DNA of 64,000 nt from Lachnospiraceae bacterium (GTDB lineage Bacteria > Bacillota > Clostridia > Lachnospirales > Lachnospiraceae): assembly GCA_030527645.1 (NCBI GenBank), contig JAUNAJ010000003.1:62001-126000 (forward strand), in the 5' to 3' direction. Under the pieces are notes generated by a model. That model had not been told where the DNA came from, made no database searches, and saw only the letters and a list, made by a program, of their open reading frames with translations. Shown here piece by piece: positions 8,622-16,421 of this stretch (the first letter of the stretch is position 1; the number at the start of each line of letters is the position of its first letter). The position numbers and the translations under genes are program-made.

Positions 8622-9299
8622 TTATTTAGACGGATTCTCAATAATCTCTACTCCATCCTCGTGTCCGACACACATTCTCTTGCAGAAGTTCAGGAACAGG
8701 CCGTGCTCCAGTACACCTACAATGGTTCCGACCTTCTCTTTTACATCCTGAATATCGAAGCCTGCTCCAAGGTGAAGATCAGCGATATAGTTGCCGTTAT
8801 CTGTTACAAATACCTCTCCGTCCTTCATACGAAGTACCGGTTTCCAGCCAAATGCTTCCATCTTGGCAATTGCCTGCTTGGAGCCGTATTTTGCGATCTC
8901 GATCGGAAGGTGGAAATCGCCGATTGCTTTTACAAGCTTGGAATCATCCATGATCCAGATTACTTCCTTTGCAAGACTTGCTACAACCTTCTCACGATAC
9001 AGAGCACCGCCGCCGCCTTTGATTGCATTGAAATCAGGATCGATCTCATCCACACCGTCTATAGCGACATCCACATACTCCACCTCATCAATGGTCAGAA
9101 GCGGGATTCCCAGCTCTCTTGCCTGCGCCTCTGTAGCGTTTGAGGTAGGAATAGCTTTAATATTCAGTCCGTTTTTTACCATCTCGCCAATGGCATTCAC
9201 TGCATGATATGCAGTGGAACCGGTACCAAGGCCTACTACCATTCCGTCTTTTACATACTTTGCAGCCGCTTCACCGGCAATTTTCTTTTTGTCCAACAT
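8622..9299 (-). CDS. rpiA: Ribose-5-phosphate isomerase A
   Basis: A 225-residue enzyme interconverting ribose 5-phosphate and ribulose 5-phosphate in the pentose phosphate pathway. Signature segments are GLGTGSTAYHAV (phosphate loop), IDGVDEIDPDFNAIKGGGGALYREKVV (catalytic Asp-Glu and Lys region) and GTIVGVLEHGLF at the C-terminus. Length is standard for RpiA. AAGGAGAT precedes the ATG. It is monocistronic, with its own terminator downstream. Confidence 0.95.
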   Translation of the reverse strand: MLDKKKIAGEAAAKYVKDGMVVGLGTGSTAYHAVNAIGEMVKNGLNIKAIPTSNATEAQARELGIPLLTIDEVEYVDVAIDGVDEIDPDFNAIKGGGGALYREKVVASLAKEVIWIMDDSKLVKAIGDFHLPIEIAKYGSKQAIAKMEAFGWKPVLRMKDGEVFVTDNGNYIADLHLGAGFDIQDVKEKVGTIVGVLEHGLFLNFCKRMCVGHEDGVEIIENPSK

Positions 9300-9473
9300 T
9301 CGTCCGATCTCCTTTTCTTCAATGTATCTCTGCGTTACTGTTCACTATTTCAAGTCGTGGTGAACAGAATAACTCAGCAGCTGCCTGCAGCTGCACTGTT
9401 TTTATTATAACACAGCCGGGGATCCCTGCAAGATAAAAGTTACTGTTCTCTTTGCAGTCACAGCAGCAAAAAA

Positions 9474-9504
9474 CCCCGGATACGATCAATGATCATATCC
9501 GGGG
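9474..9504 (-). terminator. Rho-independent terminator
   Basis: A stem of about 15 bp with CCCCGGAT ends encloses a central palindromic TGATCA-like loop. On the minus strand it is followed by a T run. It ends the binding-protein gene at 9548. Confidence 0.85.
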
Positions 9505-9547
9505 TCTGCTGTTTCATTATGACCTGTTATCAGCTGATAACTGCAGA

Positions 9548-10597
9548 TTACTCAAGGTAGCCTGCCAGTGTCTCCATACGCTCCTCAGCGTTGGAAGCGT
9601 CAACTGTTCCAGCCGGAGCCTCGATGAATGCTTCCTGCTCCTCGCCGTTCAGATAGTTCAGAGCCGCCTCAACTACCATGTAGCCCATTCCGTATGCGTT
9701 CTGGGTTACAGACATGGTCTGTCCGCCAGCCAGGATTGACTCGCATGCAGCTTTGTTTCCGTCGAATCCTACGAAGACTGTATTTGCATAAGCCTCGTCT
9801 GCTTTAGCTACACGAGCTGCTGCAGATGCCATATCGTCGTTGTTAGCAACGATGATCGCAACACCTTCCGGATATTTCTGCATGATAGCTTCCATTGCTG
9901 TTACAGCCTTGTCAGCTACACCGTCAGCGTACTGTGTCTCGTCCTCAAGGAACTCTCCGCCTGCACCGTTGATTCCTGCTGCATATCCTTCCATACGCTC
10001 GCTGTTGGTCTGGTCACCCTGTACACCTGCGATCTCGATGGCTTTGATCTCTTCCCAGCCTGCCTCTTTAGCAAGCTCAACAGCCTTCTCACCACCCTGA
10101 GTAGCAGCTGCTACGTTACCTGTACCTACGAAGGAGATAACTTCAGGAGCATCGATGTTTGTATCTACTGCAAAGATCGGAGTATCAGTTCCTGCGATCA
10201 GAGTTGCAACCTGATCACCCTGAAGCGGAGCAATAACGATTGCATCGTATGCACCGGAGTTCAGATCTGTCTCGATCATGTTCTGCTGCTCATCGTAAGC
10301 TGTCTCAGATGTAGCACCTTTTACGTCTACCTCTACACCAAGCTCTTCAGATGCTGCCTTTGCACCTGCCATAACGTATCCCCAGTACTCAGAAGCTGTA
10401 GTTTTCAGGATAACGTCGATTTTATAATCTGTGGAAGCTGCTGCCTCACCGGACTCTTCAGTCTCCTCTGCTGCCTCGGATGCTGCCTCAGAAGCTGCTG
10501 CAGACTCCTCTGTTGCTGTGTCGCTGCTGCTGCCGCAAGCTGCCATGCTGGCTGCCATTGCAGAAGCAAGTACCAGTGCTAAAACTTTCTTTTTCAT
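9548..10597 (-). CDS. Sugar-type ABC solute-binding lipoprotein (periplasmic-binding fold I), orphan
   Basis: A 349-residue secreted lipoprotein. The signal peptide MKKKVLALVLASAMAASMAAC ends in a lipobox, followed by an acidic Ser/Ala/Glu linker of about 40 residues. The mature domain is RbsB/type I: IDVILKTTASEYWGYVMAGA, YDAIVIAPLQGD, IFAVDTN, VANNDDMASAAA and VFVGFDGNKAACESILAGG. Members bind ribose, galactose, inositol or similar. No permease or ATPase gene is adjacent, which is odd. It is clearly paralogous to the binding protein at 13848. A promoter and a leader of about 210 bases lie upstream. Confidence 0.85.
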   Translation of the reverse strand: MKKKVLALVLASAMAASMAACGSSSDTATEESAAASEAASEAAEETEESGEAAASTDYKIDVILKTTASEYWGYVMAGAKAASEELGVEVDVKGATSETAYDEQQNMIETDLNSGAYDAIVIAPLQGDQVATLIAGTDTPIFAVDTNIDAPEVISFVGTGNVAAATQGGEKAVELAKEAGWEEIKAIEIAGVQGDQTNSERMEGYAAGINGAGGEFLEDETQYADGVADKAVTAMEAIMQKYPEGVAIIVANNDDMASAAARVAKADEAYANTVFVGFDGNKAACESILAGGQTMSVTQNAYGMGYMVVEAALNYLNGEEQEAFIEAPAGTVDASNAEERMETLAGYLE

Positions 10598-10816
10598 CTT
10601 TTTCCTCCTAAGATAATAAAATATTTATCCATAAATGTCTCATCCTGCCGGTTCCTGTTCTTCCCACACTGAAGAATAAGAGCAACGGTTCTCCCAAACA
10701 CACGGCTCTGATACACCTAAGGCATACCGGATCAGAAGAATAAAACATCACAGATCCATATTGCCAGGCCGGCTTTCCGCTTCCGAACGAAAATCCTTCT
10801 GACCTGCTACGGAGTA
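10598..10816 (-). other. Long 5' leader of the binding-protein gene
   Basis: There is no convincing gene here. If the promoter at 10817-10845 is used, the transcript carries about 210 untranslated bases, ending in AGGAGG before the ATG at 10597. A GGAAGCGGAAAGCC segment could pair locally, but I recognise no riboswitch class. Confidence 0.35.
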
Positions 10817-10845
10817 ATCTTACCACACGAACATCTGTAACGCAA
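10817..10845 (-). promoter_or_regulatory. Sigma-A-type promoter of the 9548 binding-protein gene
   Basis: On the minus strand, TTGCGT (10840-10845) and TAAGAT (10817-10822) are separated by 17 bases. The -35 is identical to that of the paralogous gene at 13708. Confidence 0.5.
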
Positions 10846-10997
10846 GGTATTTTAGAATATTTTTAGATATTCTGCCATCATTCCTGTTCTTTATTTGTAT
10901 ATATTTACAGTAAGTGATACAGACAACTGCATACAGGAACATCCCCGCAGAGCGTGTGTCTGCGGAGGATGCTTACAACTTATATATGTCGAGAGTA

Positions 10998-12011
10998 TTA
11001 CAGAGTGATCTTTTCTCCTGAAAGGAAGGACTCCTTACATTTATATGCGATGTTGGTGGATTTTGTTCCGTCAAATACATTCGGAGTAGCAGCAGTGTTA
11101 TTCAGAACGTGATCTGCAAACACCTCCGCCTCTGTTACATATGCATCGTGCCATCTGGTAAGGAAGTCCTGGAAGCACTCGCGGCATACTCCGTGCTCGC
11201 TCATGACCTCTACCATGGAATCAGCAGGAGTGCTTGCAATACGAAGAGTTCCCTTTGTTCCGATGATCTCGGTCTCGACATGAGAGCCGTGAGCAGCTGC
11301 ACGTCCTGCAAACAGGAAAGCCATAGCATCGTTCTCGCACTGCATCAGGCAGGAAACGTTATCTCCGTCATCCCAGTCCTTGTACTGCTTGAACTCATAG
11401 CAGCCGCCGATTGCCCAGAGGCTCTTCGGCTCTGAGGCTGTCAGCCAGCGGATCAGATCGATATCATGGATGCACATATCAATAAACTGTCCGCCTGACT
11501 TGGGAGCAAATGCCAGCGTTCCCTCGATGATCGCACGGGGATCCTGAGAATAGCAGCGAACCAGGATCACATCACCGATGTCACCATTGTCGATCTTCTG
11601 TTTTGCCACACGATAGGATTTATCAAAGCGGCGCATAAAGCCGAGCATGAATACCAGCTCCGGATGTGCTGCTACTACCTTCTCAACCTCCAGGCATTTC
11701 TCTACGGTGTCGGCAAGCGGCTTCTCACAGAGAACGTGCTTTCCTGCTTCCATGGCGATTTTGATCATCTCCGGATGTGAGGCTGTATTTGTAACGATCA
11801 CAACTGCTTCTACGTTTGGATCCTCACAGAGTGCCTTTGGATCCGAATACACTGCAGGTACCTCCAGTTCCTCTGCAACCTCCTTTGCACGAGCTTCGTT
11901 GCCGTCACAGATGGCCACCAGCTCTGTCTGAGGTACACGGGTTGCAAGATTGCATGCATGCTCATATCCAAGACGTCCAACACCGATGATTCCAACTTTT
12001 ACTTTTTTCAT
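10998..12011 (-). CDS. Gfo/Idh/MocA oxidoreductase, inositol 2-dehydrogenase-like
   Basis: A 337-residue NAD(P)-dependent dehydrogenase. The Rossmann motif GIIGVGRLGYEHA lies at the N-terminus. CEKPLADT carries the family Lys, and GGQFIDMCIHDIDLIRWL holds the conserved Asp and His that act on the sugar or cyclitol. Sequence style is closest to IolG-type myo/scyllo-inositol 2-dehydrogenases, but other polyols are possible. AAAGGAAAG lies upstream. The gene is divergent from the AraC regulator at 12265, which is probably its regulator, and lies between the two orphan binding proteins. Confidence 0.8.
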   Translation of the reverse strand: MKKVKVGIIGVGRLGYEHACNLATRVPQTELVAICDGNEARAKEVAEELEVPAVYSDPKALCEDPNVEAVVIVTNTASHPEMIKIAMEAGKHVLCEKPLADTVEKCLEVEKVVAAHPELVFMLGFMRRFDKSYRVAKQKIDNGDIGDVILVRCYSQDPRAIIEGTLAFAPKSGGQFIDMCIHDIDLIRWLTASEPKSLWAIGGCYEFKQYKDWDDGDNVSCLMQCENDAMAFLFAGRAAAHGSHVETEIIGTKGTLRIASTPADSMVEVMSEHGVCRECFQDFLTRWHDAYVTEAEVFADHVLNNTAATPNVFDGTKSTNIAYKCKESFLSGEKITL

Positions 12012-12264
12012 AATAGTACTTTCCTTTCTTTGATGTGTGTATGCCAGCCGGGAGATCCTGATTGTCTGAATCAGAGTTCATTCCCTGTGTTTCTGTTGAA
12101 TTTGTTTCATTTGTTGACTTCAGTATACTTTGGGATTACACTAAAGTCACTGGCAAAACCAAGCCAAAAATCAACTTTTTCGATACAAATATTATTTTCA
12201 GGTATCCCGGAGAGAAACTTCCTCTCTCTAAAACCCGTATCGCTGCGAGCAGAAAGGCATCACC

Positions 12265-13101
12265 ATGGCAAGAACAGGCATTCTGGAGAATGAACAGGGG
12301 ATTACAGAAAAGAAAGGCATCTGGTTCTATGAACCGTCAGACTTTGCTAAGGAGCATCTTTTCTATCCTATGTGGGGCGGGGAGTATGTATGTACTGCCC
12401 CCTATAAGGTAGAACGAGAGTATCTGGATGCTTTTATGCTGTTCTCAATTATTGAAGGTGAAATGTATTACCGATACGAAGGCGAGACCTTCTGTGCCGG
12501 ATCCGGTCAGTTTGTGTTTCTGGACTGCCACCGCCCCAACTGCTACTGGGCTGAAGCCCCCATGCGAAAAAAATGGATCCATTTTAACGGAAGACAGGCA
12601 GGTGCCTATCATGATCTGATCTACTCTGAATACGGAGCCTGCCTCAGCGGACGAAGCAGGGCTTCTTCCGCTTTGGTTCAGATTCTTAACAGTCTGGAGA
12701 ACGGGGTGGTGAATGATCACAGAATGTCACTGCTGATTCACGAAATCCTGGCAGATCTTGCCACCTCTCCCGAGGACAGCAGACAACTGCAGATCATCGC
12801 TCCTGCTCTCGATCATATCAGCCGCAATTATAAGGAAGAGATTCGGGTAGAGGACCTGGCGGCTCTCTGCAATGTCAGCGCAGTATATCTCACCAGACTG
12901 TTCCGCCAGGAGCTTCACAGAGCTCCTCACGAATATCTGCAGCAGATCCGTCTGAACCATGCAGCCCGGCTTCTCACCGACACAGGAGATTCAGTAGAAT
13001 CTATCGCAGAAACGTGCGGATTTTCAGGCAGTACGCATTTTATCCGGATGTTTAAAAAACGATATCATACAACACCGCATCAATTCAGAAAACTATTCTG
13101 A
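12265..13101 (+). CDS. AraC-family regulator (cupin sensor + AraC HTH)
   Basis: A 278-residue activator-type protein. Residues 1-120 form an AraC_binding cupin (FSIIEGEMYYRYEGETF, GQFVFLDCHRPNCYW). Residues about 175-278 hold the double helix-turn-helix (IRVEDLAALCNVSAVYLTRLFRQELHRAPHEY and SVESIAETCGFSGSTHFIRMFKKRY, in two pieces). AAAGG precedes the ATG. It is divergent from the IolG-like dehydrogenase; TTGACT (12114-12119) and TACACT 17 bases on form a possible promoter. It is paralogous to the regulator at 57298, which also faces a dehydrogenase gene. Confidence 0.9.
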   Translation: MARTGILENEQGITEKKGIWFYEPSDFAKEHLFYPMWGGEYVCTAPYKVEREYLDAFMLFSIIEGEMYYRYEGETFCAGSGQFVFLDCHRPNCYWAEAPMRKKWIHFNGRQAGAYHDLIYSEYGACLSGRSRASSALVQILNSLENGVVNDHRMSLLIHEILADLATSPEDSRQLQIIAPALDHISRNYKEEIRVEDLAALCNVSAVYLTRLFRQELHRAPHEYLQQIRLNHAARLLTDTGDSVESIAETCGFSGSTHFIRMFKKRYHTTPHQFRKLF

Positions 13102-13275
13102 AAATATGCACAATTTATCCAATCATATTTTGTATATTATGCACATTTGATACGCAAATCTGTACTTGAATTTTATGATTATTCCGCTTGCATTTTGACC
13201 CTGTGATGATATAATCAAACTTGTAAAGAAGGTAATAACCAACAGAAAATATCAGATTATCATGAGGTGATACAA

Positions 13276-13515
13276 ATGAAATTAAAAGACGCAACACAGG
13301 TAAATGAGTTCCTTGCAGCAGTAAATCAGTGTAAAGAGCAGGTATATCTTGTTTCTCAGTACGGTGATAAGTTCAACCTGAAATCACAGCTGAGCCAGTA
13401 CATCGCAATCGCAGCTCTGGTTAATCAGGCAGGCGAGGATCTGGAGCTGTTCTGTGACAGCAAAGAGGATGAGGCGATCATGATGAAATACATCATCGAG
13501 AACGATATCCACTGA
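13276..13515 (+). CDS. Small conserved protein, possibly HPr-like fold
   Basis: A 79-residue protein. The start at 13276 is set by GAGGTGAT just upstream. The order (short beta start, helix LKSQLSQYIAIAALVNQAG, strand LELFCDS, final helix EAIMMKYI) is reminiscent of the C-terminal part of an HPr-type domain, but there is no active-site His near residue 15. It has good codon use, its own terminator and no operon partner. I do not recognise a proven function; the HPr comparison is a weak structural impression. Confidence 0.6.
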   Translation: MKLKDATQVNEFLAAVNQCKEQVYLVSQYGDKFNLKSQLSQYIAIAALVNQAGEDLELFCDSKEDEAIMMKYIIENDIH

Positions 13516-13561
13516 TCACTGAAAGCGAAAATACCTGAACTGTACAGGTTCGTATTATAAA

Positions 13562-13592
13562 CAAAAAGAACGTCCATCGGACGTTCTTTTTG
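13562..13592 (+). terminator. Rho-independent terminator
   Basis: The arms AAAAAGAACGTCC and GGACGTTCTTTTT form a perfect 13-bp stem ending in T residues, after the 79-residue gene. Confidence 0.85.
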
Positions 13593-13707
13593 TTTATATA
13601 GCTAAGGGTCTGCAGCACAAACGCTTATCCGTTGCTGAAATAACAGTCCATTCTTGCACTAGTAAAAATTATCAATAATCCCAATAACATTTTGTGTATT
13701 TCGGATA

Positions 13708-13736
13708 TTGCGTTCACGTGAACGCAGCGTTATAAT
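13708..13736 (+). promoter_or_regulatory. Promoter with overlapping 16-bp palindromic operator
   Basis: TTGCGT (13708-13713) and a perfect TATAAT (13731-13736) are spaced by 17 bases. The exact palindrome GCGTTCACGTGAACGC spans 13710-13725, covering the -35 and half of the spacer. Such a dyad is typical of a LacI-family repressor site. It controls the binding-protein gene at 13848. Confidence 0.7.
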
Positions 13737-13847
13737 AAAAGCACATCAAAGGAAAACAGTATTCACAGGAACGAATACCTGTGATGAAAAGAAATTAAAA
13801 CAAGGATACTCTATAGGGAAAACAGAAAAGAAAGGACATTCAGCAGT

Positions 13848-14894
13848 ATGAAAAAACGTTTATTTGCAATGGCACTGGCAGGAACTATGGTAATGGGAAG
13901 TTTGGCAGGATGCGGAAGTTCCGCAGCGGATGAAGCGTCCAGCGAAAGTGCTTCATCAACAGGAGAAGCAGCGGCTGCCTCTTCTTCAGCAGCGTCCGGC
14001 TCTGAAGATATCCGAATTTCCATGATCCTCAAGACAACCTCCAATGAATATTCTCTTCTGATGATTGCAGGAGCAGAGCAGGCAGGAAAAGATCTTGGCG
14101 TGTCCGTGGACGTAAAAGGTGCTACTTCAGAGACAGCATTTGACGAACAGCAGAATATGATTGAGACAGATCTGAACACCGGCGACTATGATGCTATCAT
14201 CATCGCTCCTTCTCAGGGCGCAACTGCTGCTACACTGGTTTCAGGAACAGATATTCCAATCTTCGCAATCGACACAGACTTCGAGGCAGATGAAAAAATC
14301 GCTTATATCGGCATTGGCCAGGCAGCTGCCTCTGCTTCCGGTGCTGCTGCCGGTGTGGAACTGGCAAAAGAAAGAGGTTGGGAAGATATCCAGTGTACAT
14401 ACATTGCAGGTATCCAGGGAGAAACCACCTCTGAAGCCAGAAAAACCGGTTTCCAGGAGGGTCTGGAAGGTGCAGGCGGAACATTCCTGGCAGAAGAAGT
14501 ACAGTATGCAAATAACGTTGCAGACAATGCGGTTACCTGTATGGAAGCTATCATGCAGAACCACCCGGAAGGTATTGCTGTAATTGGCTGCGTAAACGAT
14601 GACTGTGCCATTGGTGCTGCACGTGCTGCTGCCGGCAATGAAGCATATAAGGATACTGTATTTGTTGGCTTTGACGGCAATATCTCAGCTGCAGAATCTA
14701 TTCTTGAGGGCGGAGAAACACTGACAATCGCACAGAGCGGCTATGACCAGGGATACAAAGCTGTCGAGACTGCTCTTCAGTATATTAACGGTGAATCAGT
14801 AGAGTCCTTTGTAGAGTGCGGTGTACAGATCATCGGTGAGGCTGAAGCTCAGGAGTACATGGAAGGAATCAAAGTGCTTCTTGGACAGGAGTGA
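13848..14894 (+). CDS. Sugar-type ABC solute-binding lipoprotein, paralogue of 9548 gene
   Basis: A 348-residue lipoprotein with signal and lipobox MALAGTMVMGSLAGC and a Ser/Ala-rich linker. The type I binding domain is closely related to the protein at 9548: shared segments include DVKGATSETA, DEQQNMIETDLN and VFVGFDGN. Both would bind a similar sugar or cyclitol. Neither has transporter partners nearby, so they may share a permease encoded elsewhere or act as sensors. The gene is monocistronic and preceded by a promoter with a palindromic operator. Confidence 0.85.
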   Translation: MKKRLFAMALAGTMVMGSLAGCGSSAADEASSESASSTGEAAAASSSAASGSEDIRISMILKTTSNEYSLLMIAGAEQAGKDLGVSVDVKGATSETAFDEQQNMIETDLNTGDYDAIIIAPSQGATAATLVSGTDIPIFAIDTDFEADEKIAYIGIGQAAASASGAAAGVELAKERGWEDIQCTYIAGIQGETTSEARKTGFQEGLEGAGGTFLAEEVQYANNVADNAVTCMEAIMQNHPEGIAVIGCVNDDCAIGAARAAAGNEAYKDTVFVGFDGNISAAESILEGGETLTIAQSGYDQGYKAVETALQYINGESVESFVECGVQIIGEAEAQEYMEGIKVLLGQE

Positions 14895-14926
14895 TCTCTC
14901 AGGAAAATACACAGATAAAAAATAAC

Positions 14927-14974
14927 GGGCTGTCGCACAAGCGCTTATCCGGCGCTGGTGCGACAGCCCTTTTA
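14927..14974 (+). terminator. Rho-independent terminator
   Basis: The arms GGGCTGTCGCAC (14927-14938) and GTGCGACAGCCC (14958-14969) are followed by TTTT. The loop holds a smaller GCGC hairpin. Confidence 0.85.
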
Positions 14975-15020
14975 ATCTCTGTCGAGAGAAAAAGATTCTA
15001 TCTTTTATGATTCGTAAGCA

Positions 15021-15602
15021 TTACTCGTAATGTCTGGACCGGATAACACCCTCCTGGGATTTGGAGATCACTGTCAGCTCACCGGTAACTGTATCGATCA
15101 CATAACCGCCGATCCGAATGTCCTTCGGAATCAGAGGATGATTGCGCAGCATTTCCACAGTTTCTGATACGGACTGCTCAACTGTATCGAAGCCGGCAAG
15201 CCAGCTTTCAAAATCCACACCGCAGTATTTGATCAGATCAATGGAGTCCGGATCGATTCCCCGTTTCAGCATATGTTCTGTCATCATTTCCGCATCGATA
15301 TGGCTGACACCGCAGTCCGTATGCCCGATGATCATCACCTCCTCTACTCCCAGCTCAATGATGGCAACCAGAAGACTTCGAACAACGGAGCCAAAGGGAC
15401 TGGATACTACACCGCCGGCATTCTTGATGATCTTGCAGTCACCACCTTTGATGCCCAGGGCTGCCGGCAGTAATTCCGTCAGTCTGGTATCCATGCAGGT
15501 AACGATTGCAATCTTCTTCTGAGGAAGCTTTCCCGCAGCATACTTCTCATACTGTTTTTCTTCTACAAATTTCTTGTTAAAGGCAAGAATCTCGTCAACC
15601 AT
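15021..15602 (-). CDS. Beta-class carbonic anhydrase
   Basis: A 193-residue enzyme interconverting CO2 and bicarbonate. The zinc ligands are visible as Cys36 (TCMDTR, with the Asp38/Arg40 dyad), His94 and Cys97 (IIGHTDCG). KNAGGVV and GSVVRSLLVAIIELGV are family segments. AAAGGAGA precedes the ATG. It is a stand-alone gene; in anaerobes the enzyme supplies bicarbonate for carboxylations. No can/cynT-specific neighbours are present. Confidence 0.92.
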   Translation of the reverse strand: MVDEILAFNKKFVEEKQYEKYAAGKLPQKKIAIVTCMDTRLTELLPAALGIKGGDCKIIKNAGGVVSSPFGSVVRSLLVAIIELGVEEVMIIGHTDCGVSHIDAEMMTEHMLKRGIDPDSIDLIKYCGVDFESWLAGFDTVEQSVSETVEMLRNHPLIPKDIRIGGYVIDTVTGELTVISKSQEGVIRSRHYE

Positions 15603-15877
15603 GTTTGCGTCTCCTTTCAGATATCAGATATTTCTTTCGTTCTATCAATCAACAGTTCTCTACAAACTGCTGTTTTCCGGTTATCATTTATTACTTTCTC
15701 AGGGAGCACTCATCCGTGATCAGATCCGGGCGTGGCATGATTTACCTCCGAAAACATGTCCAAAACAGCTGCCTGCTGATCCGATCTTTTGTGTTAATTT
15801 TACAATATTCCGACTGTTTCCGCAAGTATTGTGTGCATATTGCAGTAAGAGTAAAGGCTGCAGGGTTACAGTTCACG
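15603..15877. other. Intergenic DNA without a recognised gene
   Basis: This stretch separates carbonic anhydrase from the repeat element at 15878. Several frames are open on the plus strand but have no ribosome site and no recognisable protein. I see nothing else in it. Confidence 0.4.
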
Positions 15878-15989
15878 GAGAACCTCCCATCCATGCGCAG
15901 TCCCCGCCGTTACACGGCGGGGGCTGCTGCTGACGCAGCCTGACTGCCTATGAATGGGAGGTTCCTCGATCCCGAGACAGCAGGAGATA
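15878..15989. repeat. Dispersed palindromic repeat A, copy 1 (full)
   Basis: A nested palindrome. Outer arms AACCTCCCATCCATGCGCAG (15881-15900) and a near-complement at 15941-15964 enclose a CCCCGCC/GGCGGGG hairpin. The right-hand 67 bases (15923-15989) recur at 59839-59905 with five mismatches, and the left arm recurs near 53191. No coding capacity. Confidence 0.75.
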
Positions 15990-15994
15990 AAAAA

Positions 15995-16034
15995 ACGGTG
16001 GTGCTGTTCCGCTTACACGGAACAGCACCACCGT
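15995..16034 (-). terminator. Rho-independent terminator of the cbi operon
   Basis: A perfect 17-bp stem (ACGGTGGTGCTGTTCCG at 15995-16011 and its complement at 16018-16034) followed by a T run on the minus strand. Confidence 0.85.
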
Positions 16035-16055
16035 CTCCTCATTCCAGTCGATTCG

Positions 16056-16403
16056 TTAAACCTCAGCATCCTCTTTCTCTGCAATTTCCGGATATTTTGT
16101 TTCCAGACGCTTACGCTCTGTGAATTTTCCGATCAGAAATGCAATTACACCAACACCGATTCCTGTCTGTACGCAGAAGATCAGTGACTCGATCTCTCCC
16201 GGAAGCTCTCCGCCGATGGCTGTCTCCAGTACTGGCTCAAACCAGGGCTCGTACTCAGTTCCTGTGATCTCGCTGATCATCTCACTTCCTGCATCATCGG
16301 ATCCGCCAAACTCAGCACCTCTCAGTGCAACGAATGGTCCTACTACCAGCAGCAATGCAATAATAAGTAATGTAATTACGGTTGTTTTATTTTTCTTAGT
16401 CAT
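16056..16403 (-). CDS. cbiN: Cobalt ECF transporter accessory protein CbiN
   Basis: A 115-residue protein with two membrane helices (ITLLIIALLLVVGPFVAL and FCVQTGIGVGVIAFLIG) joined by an extracytoplasmic loop. The loop carries the CbiN hallmarks AEFGGSDDAGSE and YEPWFEP and the GEIESL segment before the second helix. CbiN helps load cobalt into CbiM. It is the last gene of cbiQ-cbiO-cbiM-cbiN and starts 18 bases after cbiM. The presence of CbiN argues for cobalt rather than nickel. Confidence 0.88.
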   Translation of the reverse strand: MTKKNKTTVITLLIIALLLVVGPFVALRGAEFGGSDDAGSEMISEITGTEYEPWFEPVLETAIGGELPGEIESLIFCVQTGIGVGVIAFLIGKFTERKRLETKYPEIAEKEDAEV

Positions 16404-16421
16404 TGTTCGGTCTCCTTTCCA

